Shown one piece after another: positions 1-10,234 of a stretch of DNA of 64,000 bases. The notes beneath the pieces were generated by a model. The model saw only the letters and a program-made list of their open reading frames with translations. It did no database searches and was not told the origin of the DNA. Numbering within the stretch: the stretch's first letter is position 1; every line of letters begins with the position of its first letter. A program made the translations under genes and the position numbers. The stretch comes from Nocardioides oceani. Its GTDB lineage: Bacteria; Actinomycetota; Actinomycetes; Propionibacteriales; Nocardioidaceae. The stretch spans positions 773,174 through 837,173 of the forward strand of contig NZ_JAUHJQ010000002.1 of assembly GCF_030412965.1 (NCBI RefSeq), in the 5' to 3' direction.

Positions 1-1173
1 CTCGGCGGCGAGCTGCGGCGCACCGGCCTCAACACCGACCTGGCCCCCGTCGCCGACGTGACGTCGGGGCCGGCGGACCCGGTGATCGGCTCCCGCTCAC
101 CGGGGTCCTCGCCGGCGGCGGTCGCGGCCCAGTCGCTCGCGGCGGCGCGCGGCCTGCGGGAGGCGGGGCTGGTGCCGGTCGTCAAGCACTTCCCGGGCCA
201 CGGGTCGCTGACCACCGACAGCCACGTCGCGCTGCCGGTGCAGACCCGGAGCGTCGCGCAGCTGCGCCGGGTCGACCTGGCGCCGTTCGCGGCGGCGGTC
301 GAGGCGGGCCTGCCGGCCGTCATGGTCGGGCACATCGCGGTGCAGGCGGTCGACCCGGGCGTGCCGGCCACGCTGTCGCGGCCGGTGGTGCACGGGATGC
401 TGCGCGAGCGGCTCGGGTTCGGCGGGCTGGTCGTCAGCGACGCCCTGGAGATGGCGGCGGTGCGGGGCCGGCCGGAGCCGGCGGTGCGGTTCCTGGCCGC
501 CGGCGGCGACGTCGTGCTGATGCCGGCCGACCCGGCCGCGGCGCGGGCCTCGATCGTGCGGGCGGTGCGCCAGGACCGGCTGCCCCGCCGGCGGCTGGAG
601 CAGGCGGCGGCCCGGATGGTGGCGCTGCTGGAGCACCAGGCCGCGACCGGCGGCGGGGGCGCGGCGCCCGGCTCGGCCGCGGGAGCGGCCCGCCGGCTCT
701 CCGCGGCCGCGGTCACCGTCGTCGCGGGGCCGTGCTCGGGCCCGCTGAGCAGCGAGCCGGTCGTGCCGCTGGGCAGCAGCGGGTCGGTGGCGGCGTTCCG
801 CTCGGCCGCCGGCGCGGCCGGCCTGGCGCTGGGCAGCGTCCGCTACGTCAAGCCGCCACGGCCCGAGCGCACCGGCAACAGGCGCAAGGACCGCCGCCGG
901 CTGGCCGCCTGGCGGCGGATCGAGCCGCGGCAGGTGGTCGAGGGCACGCCGGTGCACCTGATCGGCCCCGGCGGCACCGCTCCCGACGACGGGATCGTCG
1001 TCGCCACCGACCGGCCGTGGGTGCTGGGCACCTCTACGGCGCCGGTGCGGGTGGCGACGTACGGCTCCGGTCCGAGCGCGATGGGCGCGCTCGTCGCGGT
1101 GCTGACGGGTGAGGCGCGAGCGCCCGGCCGGCTGCCGGTGCAGGTCAGCGGCGTCGAGCGCCCCGGCTGCTGA
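1..1173 (+). CDS. Glycoside hydrolase family 3 beta-N-acetylhexosaminidase, C-terminal part (5' truncated by window)
   Basis: The reading frame is open from base 1, so the true start lies outside the window; 390 codons are visible. The KHFPGHG motif near residue 63 and the VVSDALEM segment (about residues 143-150) are the signatures of NagZ-type GH3 enzymes, where the Asp of the second motif is the usual nucleophile position. Such enzymes release N-acetylglucosamine from muropeptides or other beta-GlcNAc glycosides. The last 180 or so residues resemble the accessory C-terminal domain of longer actinobacterial GH3 proteins. Whether it is secreted cannot be judged without the N-terminus. It converges on the carbonic anhydrase gene with a 30-base gap. 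Confidence 0.85.
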   Translation, partial: LGGELRRTGLNTDLAPVADVTSGPADPVIGSRSPGSSPAAVAAQSLAAARGLREAGLVPVVKHFPGHGSLTTDSHVALPVQTRSVAQLRRVDLAPFAAAVEAGLPAVMVGHIAVQAVDPGVPATLSRPVVHGMLRERLGFGGLVVSDALEMAAVRGRPEPAVRFLAAGGDVVLMPADPAAARASIVRAVRQDRLPRRRLEQAAARMVALLEHQAATGGGGAAPGSAAGAARRLSAAAVTVVAGPCSGPLSSEPVVPLGSSGSVAAFRSAAGAAGLALGSVRYVKPPRPERTGNRRKDRRRLAAWRRIEPRQVVEGTPVHLIGPGGTAPDDGIVVATDRPWVLGTSTAPVRVATYGSGPSAMGALVAVLTGEARAPGRLPVQVSGVERPGC

Positions 1174-1203
1174 CCGGCTGCTGACCGGCCGCGAGGGCCC
1201 GGC

Positions 1204-1704
1204 TCAGACGACGCGCTCGAGCAGCCCGCTGTCGACGTCGTAGATGAAGCCGCCGATCTTCACCGAGTCCGGGACGAGCGGGTGGCTGCTCACCTTGTGC
1301 ACGTCGTCGGCGAGCGTCGCGCGCTGGTCGGTGACCACCGGGAACGGCTGCCAGGTGGCGTCCTGGCCGGCGGAGGCGCCGACCCGCTCGCGCAGCTCGT
1401 CCTCGGTGCTGGAGGCGACGGCGCAGCGGGTGTGGGGGACCACCAGGATCCGCTCCACGTTGAGCAGGTGCACCCCGAGGACGAGTGCCTCGAGGGCCTG
1501 CGGGGTGACCCGGCCGCCGGGGTTGCGGAAGATCTTGGCGTCGCCCGGCTTGAGCCCGAGCATGCCGAGCGGGTCGATGCGCGAGTCCATGCAGGTCACG
1601 ATGGCGACGCCCGCGTGGGCGACGCCGTCGAAGCCGGCGAGGTCGAAGGTCTCCGCGAAACGCTGGTTCGCGGCGAGCAGGTCGTCGAAGTCCGAGTCAG
1701 CCAC
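1204..1704 (-). CDS. Beta-class carbonic anhydrase
   Basis: A 166-residue protein from a GTG start, the usual size of short actinobacterial beta carbonic anhydrases, which interconvert CO2 and bicarbonate in the cytoplasm. The zinc ligands are visible: Cys38 and Asp40 in CMDSR, then His91 and Cys94 in HTRC. The segment IFRNPGGRVT is the conserved loop that follows the first ligand. It lies 21 bases downstream of the MFS exporter gene on the same strand and could be transcribed with it, but no functional link is evident. Confidence 0.93.
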   Translation of the reverse strand: MADSDFDDLLAANQRFAETFDLAGFDGVAHAGVAIVTCMDSRIDPLGMLGLKPGDAKIFRNPGGRVTPQALEALVLGVHLLNVERILVVPHTRCAVASSTEDELRERVGASAGQDATWQPFPVVTDQRATLADDVHKVSSHPLVPDSVKIGGFIYDVDSGLLERVV

Positions 1705-1725
1705 GGAGCAGAAGTTAGCGGACGC

Positions 1726-3525
1726 TCACGCGCGGGCGCGCAGCACCTCGGCCGTCGAGACGGCCTTGGTCGCCGCGCCGCGGAAGACGACCAGCGCGAG
1801 GGCGCCGGCGACCAGCGCCGCGACCGCCGCGCCGGCGAAGACGGCGTGCTCCTGGGGGATCCCGGCGGCGGCCAGGAGGTCGGAGTACGCCGGGCAGCGG
1901 GTGCGGTCGCCGCAGACCTCCCGGGCCGAGGGGAGCGGGTTGTCCTCGAGGTGGTCGTAGTAGCGGCGCAGGCCGAGCGCGGTGAGCGCGGAGATGCCGA
2001 CGAGCATGCCGACCATCCGCGCGACCACGACCATGGCACTCGCGACGCCGTGGACGTCGTCGTCGGTGCTGGCGAGCACGGCCGCGTTGACCGGGGCGAG
2101 CGCCAGCCCGAAGCCGAGCCCGCAGACCACCAGGGTCAGGTCGGAGGAGAGGTGCTCGAGGCTGTCGACGTCCCACTGCGCCATCAGCGCGAAGCCGAGG
2201 GCGGCGAGCCCCATGCCGGCCGCGGTGATCACCCCGGCGCCCACGCGGCGCGTGAGCCAGCCGCCGAGGACCGCCCCGACGGGCAGCGCGACGAGGAAGC
2301 GGAGCAGCACCAGCGCGGCCATCAGCTGGGAGTCGCGGTGGATCGTGGTGCGGGCGAAGAGCGGGATGTCGATGAGCGCGGCGATGAGGGCCGCCCCGAC
2401 GAAGAAGCTGACCAGCACCGCGCCCCAGGCCGGCGTGCGGCGCAGCGCCCCGGCCGGGACGATCGGCGCCTCGGTGCGGCGGACGTGCACCACGAACGCG
2501 GCGGCGCCGATCGCGCCGCCGAGGAGGTACCAGAGGCCCTGGTCGGAGAAGACCTGCACCTTCGGGTCGGCGGTGGCGAAGGCGAGGATCACCCCGCCGA
2601 GCGCGACCGCCAGCAGCAGGGCGCCGGTCAGGTCGGCGTCGCGGGCGCTGCGCCACCAGGCGCGCAGGTCGACCAGCGGCCGCCGCGCGAACCAGCAGCG
2701 GACGAGGAACAGCAGCGACGCACCGATCGCCACCAGGCCGACCGGGGTGAGCCAGCGGCCGTCGCCGACGTACGGCACGAACATCTCGCCCCAGGTCAGG
2801 TCGCGCAGCAGCTGGCTGGGGCGCAGGAAGACCAGCCCGCCGGCCCCCAGGGCGACGAGGGCGAGCAGCGCGCCGACGACGTCCGGCAGCCCGCGCCGCG
2901 GTGGTGGTGCGGCGAGCCCGGGCGGCGGGGCGGTGCGCAGGGAGCGGATGGCCGCGGCCAGCACCAGGCCGACGGCGAGGTTGAGCAGGAAGATCGCGCG
3001 CCAGTCCGCGACCGAGAGGACGACCGCGCCCAGGAGCGGGCCGAGGACGCTGCCGAGCTCCTGGACGGCCGAGACGATGCCGAGCGGCACGCCGCGCCGC
3101 TCGGCGGGGTAGAGGTCGGCGACCAGCGCGAGGGTCGCCGGCACCAGGCCGCCGCCGCCGACGCCCTGGAGGAAGCGGCCGGCGACCATGCTCGGCAGGT
3201 CGTAGGCCGCCGCGGTCACCAGCGAGCCCAGCGCGAAGAGCACGAGCGCGGCCACGAGCACCGGGGTGCGGCCGCGGAGGTCGGCGATCCGCCCGATGAG
3301 CGGCAGCATCGCGACGTACCCCAGCAGGAAGCCGGAGATGATCGGCGCCGCCTTCTGCAGCTGCTCCACCGAGATCCCGGCGCCGGTCATCATGTCCGGC
3401 AGCGCCAGCACGACGACGTAGGTGTCGGCGGCGGCGAACGCGACAGCGACCGACGCGAGCACGAGCAGCAGGCGCGGGGAGCGACCCGTGGCCGCCCGGG
3501 CCGGCGCGGGAGCGGCCTCGCTCAC
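1726..3525 (-). CDS. Drug/lipid exporter of the major facilitator superfamily, P55 (Rv1410c)-like
   Basis: A 599-residue, 14-helix type MFS protein. Motif A is seen as GRIADLRGRTP after helix 2 and a motif C-like GPLLGAVV in helix 5. A polar external loop with two cysteines (CGDRTRC) precedes the last helix. The GTG start overlaps the stop of the lipoprotein gene by 4 bases (GTGA). The order lprG-like lipoprotein then 14-TM MFS is the mycobacterial lprG-Rv1410c operon, whose products export triacylglycerol-type lipids and affect drug efflux. At about 80 residues longer than mycobacterial P55 it is not a strict copy. The family is certain; the lipid role is inferred from the pair. Confidence 0.85.
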   Translation of the reverse strand: MSEAAPAPARAATGRSPRLLLVLASVAVAFAAADTYVVVLALPDMMTGAGISVEQLQKAAPIISGFLLGYVAMLPLIGRIADLRGRTPVLVAALVLFALGSLVTAAAYDLPSMVAGRFLQGVGGGGLVPATLALVADLYPAERRGVPLGIVSAVQELGSVLGPLLGAVVLSVADWRAIFLLNLAVGLVLAAAIRSLRTAPPPGLAAPPPRRGLPDVVGALLALVALGAGGLVFLRPSQLLRDLTWGEMFVPYVGDGRWLTPVGLVAIGASLLFLVRCWFARRPLVDLRAWWRSARDADLTGALLLAVALGGVILAFATADPKVQVFSDQGLWYLLGGAIGAAAFVVHVRRTEAPIVPAGALRRTPAWGAVLVSFFVGAALIAALIDIPLFARTTIHRDSQLMAALVLLRFLVALPVGAVLGGWLTRRVGAGVITAAGMGLAALGFALMAQWDVDSLEHLSSDLTLVVCGLGFGLALAPVNAAVLASTDDDVHGVASAMVVVARMVGMLVGISALTALGLRRYYDHLEDNPLPSAREVCGDRTRCPAYSDLLAAAGIPQEHAVFAGAAVAALVAGALALVVFRGAATKAVSTAEVLRARA

Positions 3526-4241
3526 GGGGCGGTGATGTCCTTGGTGGTGCCGTAGTCGTCGAAGCCGATGGTGTAGGTCATCGACGGCGAGTCGGCGTAG
3601 AACACCCCGGTCAGCACGGCGGTGCGGAGCTGGCCCTCGGCGGTGACGGTGTACGTCGCGTCGAAGTCGCCCGACGCGCTCGGGATGACGTTCTGGACGG
3701 CCGTGTCGGGGACCGTCCCGGTGTACTCGGTCAGCACCTCGTCGTTGTTCGCACCGCCGCGCACCGACTCGCCCTCCTCGAGGTCGGTCGTCGCGGGCAG
3801 GAGAGCGGAGAACCCGGCGTCGGTGCTCATCAGGTCGGCCGGGTCGGGGGCGCCGTACTCAGCGGGGTCGATGTCCTGCCAGCCGTCGGTGAACGGCACC
3901 TGCGCGTAGACCTTGCCGCCGACCGCGACCACCGGCACCTGGGCGTCCTGGCCGAGGATCCGCACGGTCAGCGAGCCCTCGAAGGCCGGGTCGTGGGTGC
4001 CGATCCCGGTGGCGTCGACGATGCCGGTCACGCCGTCGGGGAGGTCGTCGGTGCTCAGGGTGAGGGAGAGCCCGCTGGTCTCGTCGATCTCGGACTTGGC
4101 CAGCTCCATCACCTCCTCGGGCGTCCGCTCCTCGCCGACCGGGGCGGCGTCGTCGCCGCCGGAGCAGCCGGTGAGCAGCGCGGCGGAGAGGGCGACGGCG
4201 GACAGCAGGGCAGGGGCGGGCCGGACGACGGAGCGGAGCAT
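3522..4241 (-). CDS. LprG/LppX/LprA-family lipoprotein
   Basis: A 239-residue lipoprotein. The signal peptide ends in the lipobox LLTGC with the lipidated Cys at residue 26. The mature part fits the LppX_LprAFG family, whose half-barrel fold carries acylated lipids across the periplasm. The ATG at 4241 is preferred over an in-frame GTG at 4259 because GGAAGG sits 8 bases before it and the signal peptide then begins normally. It overlaps the downstream MFS gene by 4 bases and lies 4 bases after parC, so all three are probably cotranscribed. In mycobacteria the equivalent pair cooperates in lipid transport to the outer envelope; which lipid is handled here is unknown. Confidence 0.85.
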   Translation of the reverse strand: MLRSVVRPAPALLSAVALSAALLTGCSGGDDAAPVGEERTPEEVMELAKSEIDETSGLSLTLSTDDLPDGVTGIVDATGIGTHDPAFEGSLTVRILGQDAQVPVVAVGGKVYAQVPFTDGWQDIDPAEYGAPDPADLMSTDAGFSALLPATTDLEEGESVRGGANNDEVLTEYTGTVPDTAVQNVIPSASGDFDATYTVTAEGQLRTAVLTGVFYADSPSMTYTIGFDDYGTTKDITAP

Positions 4242-4245
4242 GCGG

Positions 4246-6795
4246 TCAGCCTTCCACACCGGCGGGCGCCGACCCGGCGCCCTCCGGCCCGTCGGACGGC
4301 CCGTCGGACGGCCCGTCGGAAGAGCCGTCCGGCCGGCCGCCGAACCGGGCCGCCACGGGGCCCGCGCACGCGGCGAGCGGCTGGCTGCCGGGCACGCCGG
4401 AGCCGTCGCGCCGGCCGGTGGCCGGGGGCAGCTCGACCGGCGCGCCGCTGTCGGCCGCGCCGCGCGCGGGGGCGGTGCCGACCCAGGCGAACACCAGGGC
4501 GTCCTCGCCCTTGAGGAACCGGTGGCAGCGCACGCCGCCGGTGGCGCGGCCCTTGGGCGGGTACTCCGAGAACGGCGTGACCTTGACCGCGCCGGGCTCG
4601 GTGCCCGGCAGGGCGGTGGAGGAGCCGGAGGCGGTGACGACGACCGAGCCCTCGGGCGCGTCGGGGTCGACCGCGCCGAACCACAGGACCGTGGCGCCGG
4701 CGGTCAGGCGGACGCCGGCGATGCCGCCGCCGGAGCGGCCCTGCGGGCGCACGGCGTCGGCGCCGAAGTGGAGCAGCTGGGCGTCGGTGGTGACGAAGCA
4801 GAGCGTCTCGGCGCCGGTGGTGAGCTCCACGGCCCCGATGACCTCGTCGCCGTCGGCGAGCCGCACGACCTCCCAGTCGTCGCGGTTGAGCACCTCGGGG
4901 TTGACCCGCTTGACCACGCCCTGGCGGGTGCCGAGCGCGAGGCCCGGCCCGTCGGCGGCCAGCGTGCACAGGGCCAGCAGCCGCTCGCCGGGCTCGAGGG
5001 CGAGGATCTCGCTGACCGGCAGGCCGCCGGCCAGGTGCGGGTCGTTGGCGGTGCCGGGCAGCTGCGGCAGCTCGAGCACGCCGATGCGCACGAGCCGGCC
5101 GGTGCTGGTCAGGCCGCCGACGTCGCCGCGCGCGGTGGCGCGGACGGCGGAGACGACGACGTCGTGGTTGGCGCGGCCGCCGCCCTGGCCGGGGGGCTCG
5201 TCGGTCGCGGTGCGGGCCAGCAGGCCCGAGGAGGAGAGGTAGACGAAGCACGGGTCGTCGGCGACCTCGAGCGGCACGGCGCTGCTCACCGGGGCGCCGG
5301 CGGACTCGAGCAGGACGGTGCGGCGCGGCGTGCCGTACGTCTTGGCGACCTCGGCCAGCTCGTCGGAGACGACCGTGCGCAGCAGCGCGTCGTCGCCGAG
5401 GATCGCGTCGAGCTCCTCGATGGTGCGCTGGAGCTCGGACTGCTCCTTCTCGAGCTCGATGCGCGAGAACCGGGTGAGCCGGCGCAGCTGCATCTCGAGG
5501 ATGTACGTCGCCTGCGGCTCGGTCAGCTCGAAGACCTCCATCAGCCGCTCGCGCGCCTGCTCGGCGTTGTCGCTGGAGCGGATGAGCTGGATGACCTCGT
5601 CGATGTCGAGGATCGCGACGAGCAGGCCCTCGACGAGGTGCAGCCGGTCGGCGGCCTTGCCGCGGCGGTGGCGCGAGCGGCGCCGGACGACGTCGTACCG
5701 GTGGTCGAGGAAGACCTCGAGCATCTCCTTGAGCCCGAGCGTGCGTGGCTGGCCGTCGACCAGCGCCACGTTGTTGATGCCGAAGCTGTCCTCCATCGGC
5801 GTGAGCCGGTAGAGCTGCTCGAGCAGCGCCTCGGGGACGAAGCCGTTCTTGACCTCGATGACCAGGCGCAGGCCGTGCTCGCGGTCGGTGAGGTCCTTCA
5901 TGTCGGAGATGCCCTGCAGCTTCTTGGCCTGCACCAGGGTCTTGATCCGCTCGATGACCTTCTCGGTGCCGACGCCGTAGGGCAGCTCGGTGACGACGAT
6001 GCCCTTGCGGCGGGCGGTGACGTTCTCGATGCGGGCGCTGGCGCGCATCTTGAAGACGCCGCGGCCGGTCTCGTAGGCGTCGCGGATGCCGTCGAGCCCG
6101 ACGATCTTGCCGCCGGTGGGCAGGTCGGGGCCCGGGACGTACCGCATCAGGTCGTCGAGGGTGGCCCGCGGGTCCTTGACCAGGTGACGCAGCGCCTGGA
6201 CGACCTCGACGAGGTTGTGCGGGGCGCAGTTGGTGGCCATGCCGACCGCGATGCCGGTGGTGCCGTTGACGACGAGGTTGGGGATCGCCGCGGGCAGGAC
6301 CGACGGCTCGAGCTCGCGGCTGTCGTAGTTGGGCCGGAAGTCGACGGTGTCCTCGTCGATCGAGGCGGTCATCGCGACCGCGGCCGGCGCCATCCGGGCC
6401 TCGGTGTAGCGCATGGCGGCGGGGGAGTCGTCGGGCGAGCCGAAGTTGCCGTGCCCGTCGATGAACGGCAGCCGCATCGACCACGGCTGGGCCATGCGGA
6501 CCATCGCGTCGTAGATCGCGCCGTCGCCGTGCGGGTGCAGCCGACCCATGACCTCGCCGACGACGCGGGCGCTCTTGACGTGCCCGCGGTCGGGGCGCAG
6601 CCCCATGTCGTTCATCGTGTAGAGGATCCGCCGCTGCACGGGCTTGAGGCCGTCGCGGGCGTCGGGGAGCGCGCGGGAGTAGATGACGGAGTAGGCGTAC
6701 TCCAGGAACGACGACTCCATCTCCTGCTGGATGTCGGTGTCGAGGATGTGCTCCTCGAAGTCCTCGGGCGGCGGGGGAGTCGTACGTCGTGCCAT
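4246..6795 (-). CDS. parC: DNA topoisomerase IV subunit A (GyrA/ParC family)
   Basis: An 849-residue type IIA topoisomerase A subunit. The breakage-reunion domain fills about residues 20-480, with the catalytic Tyr130 in [10 protein letters not shown] and the quinolone-region stretch [10 protein letters not shown] at residues 88-97. The C-terminal beta-pinwheel follows. It decatenates DNA together with a ParB-type ATPase subunit that is not in this window. It is called ParC because actinobacterial GyrA is usually beside gyrB at the origin and this copy is not; paralogue assignment is an inference. The ATG at 6795 starts the recognisable MARRTT segment; a longer upstream reading (to 6945) has no family similarity. 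The C-terminus ends in an SDGP repeat tail. Confidence 0.88.
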   Translation of the reverse strand: MARRTTPPPPEDFEEHILDTDIQQEMESSFLEYAYSVIYSRALPDARDGLKPVQRRILYTMNDMGLRPDRGHVKSARVVGEVMGRLHPHGDGAIYDAMVRMAQPWSMRLPFIDGHGNFGSPDDSPAAMRYTEARMAPAAVAMTASIDEDTVDFRPNYDSRELEPSVLPAAIPNLVVNGTTGIAVGMATNCAPHNLVEVVQALRHLVKDPRATLDDLMRYVPGPDLPTGGKIVGLDGIRDAYETGRGVFKMRASARIENVTARRKGIVVTELPYGVGTEKVIERIKTLVQAKKLQGISDMKDLTDREHGLRLVIEVKNGFVPEALLEQLYRLTPMEDSFGINNVALVDGQPRTLGLKEMLEVFLDHRYDVVRRRSRHRRGKAADRLHLVEGLLVAILDIDEVIQLIRSSDNAEQARERLMEVFELTEPQATYILEMQLRRLTRFSRIELEKEQSELQRTIEELDAILGDDALLRTVVSDELAEVAKTYGTPRRTVLLESAGAPVSSAVPLEVADDPCFVYLSSSGLLARTATDEPPGQGGGRANHDVVVSAVRATARGDVGGLTSTGRLVRIGVLELPQLPGTANDPHLAGGLPVSEILALEPGERLLALCTLAADGPGLALGTRQGVVKRVNPEVLNRDDWEVVRLADGDEVIGAVELTTGAETLCFVTTDAQLLHFGADAVRPQGRSGGGIAGVRLTAGATVLWFGAVDPDAPEGSVVVTASGSSTALPGTEPGAVKVTPFSEYPPKGRATGGVRCHRFLKGEDALVFAWVGTAPARGAADSGAPVELPPATGRRDGSGVPGSQPLAACAGPVAARFGGRPDGSSDGPSDGPSDGPEGAGSAPAGVEG
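4286..4328 (-). repeat. Short tandem repeat coding for an SDGP tail in parC
   Basis: A unit close to CCGTCGGACGGC (12 bases) is repeated three to four times near the 3' end of parC. It encodes [15 protein letters not shown], an acidic, flexible tail beyond the pinwheel domain. Such tracts change length easily by slippage in multiples of four residues without breaking the frame. Confidence 0.7.
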
Positions 6796-6865
6796 GCCGC
6801 CATTCTCCCCGCCCACCGGGCCGGGACGGCCGGGGGCACACCGGCGACCGGATAGATTCCTCCCC

Positions 6866-9562
6866 GTGACCGAGCCGGACGTCCCCACCGCCCCGCGGCA
6901 CTGGGAGGCCGACGTCCTCCTGCGCGACGGCCGCACCGCGCACATCCGGCCGATCGGCCCCGCGGACGCCGAGCTGATGGTCGAGTTCTACTCCCGGGTC
7001 TCCGACACCTCGAAGTACTACCGGTTCTTCTCCCCGATGCCGCGGCTCTCCGACCGCGACGTGAAGCGCTTCACCGAGGTCGACCACCACGACCGGGTGG
7101 CGTTCGTGCTGACGCTCAGCGGCCAGATGATCGCGGTCGGGCGCTACGACGTGATCCGGCCCGGCGAGGCCGAGGTCGCGTTCCTCGTCGAGGACAAGCA
7201 CCAGGGCCGCGGCATCGCGCAGCTCCTGCTCGAGCACCTGGCCCAGGCCGGCCGGGAGCGCGGCGTCGAGCGGTTCGTCGCCGAGGTGCTGCCCGACAAC
7301 ACCCGGATGATCCAGACCTTCCGCGACGCCGGCTACCACGTGGCCAGCGAGTACGAGGACGGCGTGCTGGTCCTGGAGTTCCCGATCACCGCGACCGACA
7401 CCGCGATCGGGCTGATGCAGGGCCGCGAGCACAAGGCCGAGGCCGCCTCGATCGAGCGGTTCTTCAACCCGCGGTCGGTCGCGGTCATCGGCGCGTCCCG
7501 GCGCCAGGACACGATCGGCCAGGCGCTCGTGCGCCACCTGGTCACCGGCGACTTCACCGGACGGGTGTACGTCGTGAACCCGACGGCCGCCGCGGTGTCC
7601 GGCATGCCGGCGTACAAGTCGGTCGGCGACATCCCCGACGAGGTCGACGTGGCGATCGTCGCGGTGCCGGCGGAGTCGGTGCAGGACGTCGTGCTCGACT
7701 GCGCCGCCAAGGGCGTGCACGGCCTGGTCGTCATCTCGTCCGGGTTCGCCGAGACCGGCGAGGAGGGCCGCCAGCGGCAGCGCCGGCTCGTCGGGCTGTC
7801 CCGCTCCTACGGCCTGCGCCTGATCGGCCCCAACTGCCTGGGCATCATCAACACCGACCCGGCGGTCTCGATCAACGCGTCGCTGTCGTCGGTGATGCCG
7901 CCGCGCGGCCGCGCCGGCTTCTTCTGCCAGTCCGGCGCGCTGGGCTCGGCGATCCTGGAGAAGGTGCAGAACCGCGGCCTCGGCCTCTCGACGTTCGTCA
8001 GCGCCGGCAACCGCGCCGACGTCTCCGGCAACGACCTCCTGCAGTACTGGGAGGAGGACGACTCCACCGAGGTCGTCCTGCTCTACCTGGAGTCCATCGG
8101 CAACCCGCGCAAGTTCTCCCGCATCGCCCGGCGGGTCTCGCTGCGCAAGCCGATCATCGCGGTGCGCTCGGGCCGCACCACCCAGGGCGTGCCGATGGGC
8201 CACGCGGTGCGCCGGATCTCCGCGCCGCCGCAGGCCGTCGACGCGATGTTCCGCCAGGCGGGCGTGATCCAGGTCGACACCCTCGAGGAGATGTTCGACG
8301 TCGCCCAGCTGCTGGCCCACCAGCCGCTGCCGCGCGGGCGCCGGGTCGCGATCGTCGGCAACTCCGACGCGCTCGGCCTGCTGGCCGCCGACGCCGCCGC
8401 CGCGGTCGGGCTGGTCGTGAACAAGTCCGTCGCGCTGGGCGCCGACGCGACCGCCGAGGACTTCGAGGACGCGCTCGACGCCGCCATCGACGACCCCGAG
8501 ATCGACTCGGTCGTCGCGGTCTACATCCCGCCGCTCAACGTCTCCGGCGAGGACGTCGCGAACGTCCTGGCCGCCGTCGGCGAGCAGTCCGACAAGCCGC
8601 TGGTCTCCTCCTTCCTCGGCGCCGAGGGCGTGCCCGAGCTGCTGCGCGTGCCCGACGTGGCCGGCTCGACCGCGGGTCGCGGCTCGGTCCCGTCCTACCC
8701 CGCGGTGGAGTACGCCGTGCGGGCGCTCGCGCGCGTCGTGGAGTACGCCGTGTGGCTGCGGACCCCGGACGCCCCGCCGCGGGTCGGCGACGCCGTCGAC
8801 CGCCGGGCCGCCAAGGCGGTCGTCGAGCGGGTGCTGACCCAGCACCCCGACGGCACCGAGCTCGACCAGCCGACGCTGGCGGAGCTGCTGGCGGCGTACG
8901 GCGTGGAGCTGTGGCCGGTGCGGCGGGTGGCCAGCCTCGACGAGGCACGCGCCGCGGCCGAGGAGCTCGGCTGGGACGTGGTGCTCAAGGCGACCGCCGA
9001 CCACCTGCGCGAGCGGCCGGACCTGGCCCACGTGTGGCGCAACATCGACTCGCCCGAGGAGATGGACGACGCCTGGGACTCGCTGTCCTCGGTCATCGGC
9101 GACCCGGCCGGCGCCGGCTTCGTCGTGCAGAAGGTCGCCCAGCCGGGTGTGCCGGTCTCGATCCGCTCGATCGAGGACCCGCTCTTCGGTCCCGTCGTCT
9201 CCTTCGGCATCTCCGGCCCGATCACCGACCTGCTGACCGACCGGTCCTACCGGATCCCGCCGCTGAGCGAGCGCGACGCCGCCGCGATGGTGCGCGAGAT
9301 CAAGTCGGCGCCGATGCTGTTCGGCTACCGCGGCAGCGAGGTCGTCGACGTGGCCGAGGTGGAGCGGCTGATCCTGCGGATCTCCCAGATGCAGAACGAC
9401 CTGCCCCAGGTCCGGTCCCTCGAGCTCGCGCTCGTGCTGGCCGGCGCCCACGGGGCGAGCGTGCTGACCGCGGCGGCCCGGGTCGAGCCGGTCACCGACC
9501 CGCGCTCGGACTGGTTCGTGCGCCGGATGCCGGCCCTGCCGGGGGACACCATCCCGAGCTGA
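6866..9562 (+). CDS. GNAT acetyltransferase fused to an ADP-forming acyl-CoA synthetase (Pat/PatZ-like)
   Basis: An 898-residue fusion. Residues about 10-165 form a GNAT domain with the acetyl-CoA loop HQGRGIA. Then follow a CoA-binding Rossmann domain ([12 protein letters not shown]), succinyl-CoA-ligase-like domains ([19 protein letters not shown] with a candidate phospho-His) and a C-terminal ATP-grasp domain. In E. coli PatZ the GNAT part is at the other end; the N-terminal arrangement is common in actinobacteria. PatZ-type proteins acetylate lysines of acetyl-CoA synthetase and other enzymes. Here the synthetase half looks complete, so catalytic activity is possible. The GTG at 6866 is chosen because family similarity begins there. 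It is divergent from parC with 70 bases between them. Confidence 0.87.
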   Translation: MTEPDVPTAPRHWEADVLLRDGRTAHIRPIGPADAELMVEFYSRVSDTSKYYRFFSPMPRLSDRDVKRFTEVDHHDRVAFVLTLSGQMIAVGRYDVIRPGEAEVAFLVEDKHQGRGIAQLLLEHLAQAGRERGVERFVAEVLPDNTRMIQTFRDAGYHVASEYEDGVLVLEFPITATDTAIGLMQGREHKAEAASIERFFNPRSVAVIGASRRQDTIGQALVRHLVTGDFTGRVYVVNPTAAAVSGMPAYKSVGDIPDEVDVAIVAVPAESVQDVVLDCAAKGVHGLVVISSGFAETGEEGRQRQRRLVGLSRSYGLRLIGPNCLGIINTDPAVSINASLSSVMPPRGRAGFFCQSGALGSAILEKVQNRGLGLSTFVSAGNRADVSGNDLLQYWEEDDSTEVVLLYLESIGNPRKFSRIARRVSLRKPIIAVRSGRTTQGVPMGHAVRRISAPPQAVDAMFRQAGVIQVDTLEEMFDVAQLLAHQPLPRGRRVAIVGNSDALGLLAADAAAAVGLVVNKSVALGADATAEDFEDALDAAIDDPEIDSVVAVYIPPLNVSGEDVANVLAAVGEQSDKPLVSSFLGAEGVPELLRVPDVAGSTAGRGSVPSYPAVEYAVRALARVVEYAVWLRTPDAPPRVGDAVDRRAAKAVVERVLTQHPDGTELDQPTLAELLAAYGVELWPVRRVASLDEARAAAEELGWDVVLKATADHLRERPDLAHVWRNIDSPEEMDDAWDSLSSVIGDPAGAGFVVQKVAQPGVPVSIRSIEDPLFGPVVSFGISGPITDLLTDRSYRIPPLSERDAAAMVREIKSAPMLFGYRGSEVVDVAEVERLILRISQMQNDLPQVRSLELALVLAGAHGASVLTAAARVEPVTDPRSDWFVRRMPALPGDTIPS

Positions 9563-9638
9563 GCCGCCACGACCCGGTCGCCTCGGGCCGTCCCGGCCGT
9601 TGGGGTCCCCGGGGGTGCCGCGTGACACACTGCGACCC

Positions 9639-10223
9639 ATGCGCACCCGCACCACCGACGACCGGGACCGGGCCACCGAGCTCCGGCACGCCATCGACCG
9701 CACGGGCTACTACCCCGAGGTCGTCGCGGACGGCGTCGCCGCGGCCGTGGCCGGCGAGCAGGTCGTCTCCTTCTTCGTCCACCACGAGCCGACCTTCGAG
9801 CGCGACGAGGTACGTCGCCACCTCAGCGTCGTCGTGTTGACCCCGAGCCGGCTCGTGCTCGCGCACACCGACGAGCACCCCGGTGACGACCTGCTCCCGG
9901 AGCCGTACACCTCGACCTCCACCGAGGCGGTCAGCCTGTCCGCGGTGAAGTCGGTCGTCGTCACCCGCAACATCGCCAACCCGACCTCGGGCCCCTCGCG
10001 GCCGGCCGAGGTCGTCATGACCATCGGCTGGGGCGGCGTCGCCCGGATCGACCTGGAGCCGGCCGGCTGCTCGGACCCCGAGTGCGAGGCCGACCACGGG
10101 TACACCGGCGTGCTGTCCTCCGACGACTTCTCGCTGCGGGTCTCGGCGGCGGCCGACGGCGCCGACGCCGTCCACGGGCTGCTGTCCTTCGCGGAGTCGC
10201 TCTCCGCCGCGACGCACGGCTGA
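9639..10223 (+). CDS. DUF5998 family protein
   Basis: A 194-residue soluble protein with no signal peptide or membrane segment. It resembles the uncharacterised actinobacterial family DUF5998, which usually lies beside a PatZ-like gene and an alkaline-phosphatase-like gene, as here. It is largely beta-stranded and acidic. A CSDPECEADHGY segment in the C-terminal third, with two Cys and one His, could bind a metal. The ATG at 9639 is used because upstream in-frame codons show no similarity. Function unknown; the fixed neighbourhood suggests a housekeeping role. Confidence 0.75.
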   Translation: MRTRTTDDRDRATELRHAIDRTGYYPEVVADGVAAAVAGEQVVSFFVHHEPTFERDEVRRHLSVVVLTPSRLVLAHTDEHPGDDLLPEPYTSTSTEAVSLSAVKSVVVTRNIANPTSGPSRPAEVVMTIGWGGVARIDLEPAGCSDPECEADHGYTGVLSSDDFSLRVSAAADGADAVHGLLSFAESLSAATHG

Positions 10224-10234
10224 GCCGGGCTGTC

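Noticed and set aside
4109..9703. Very long minus-strand open frame over parC and the GNAT/acyl-CoA synthetase
   Set aside because: Arg/Ala/Gly-rich translation without family similarity, lying opposite or out of frame to two well-supported genes; a product of high GC at third positions.
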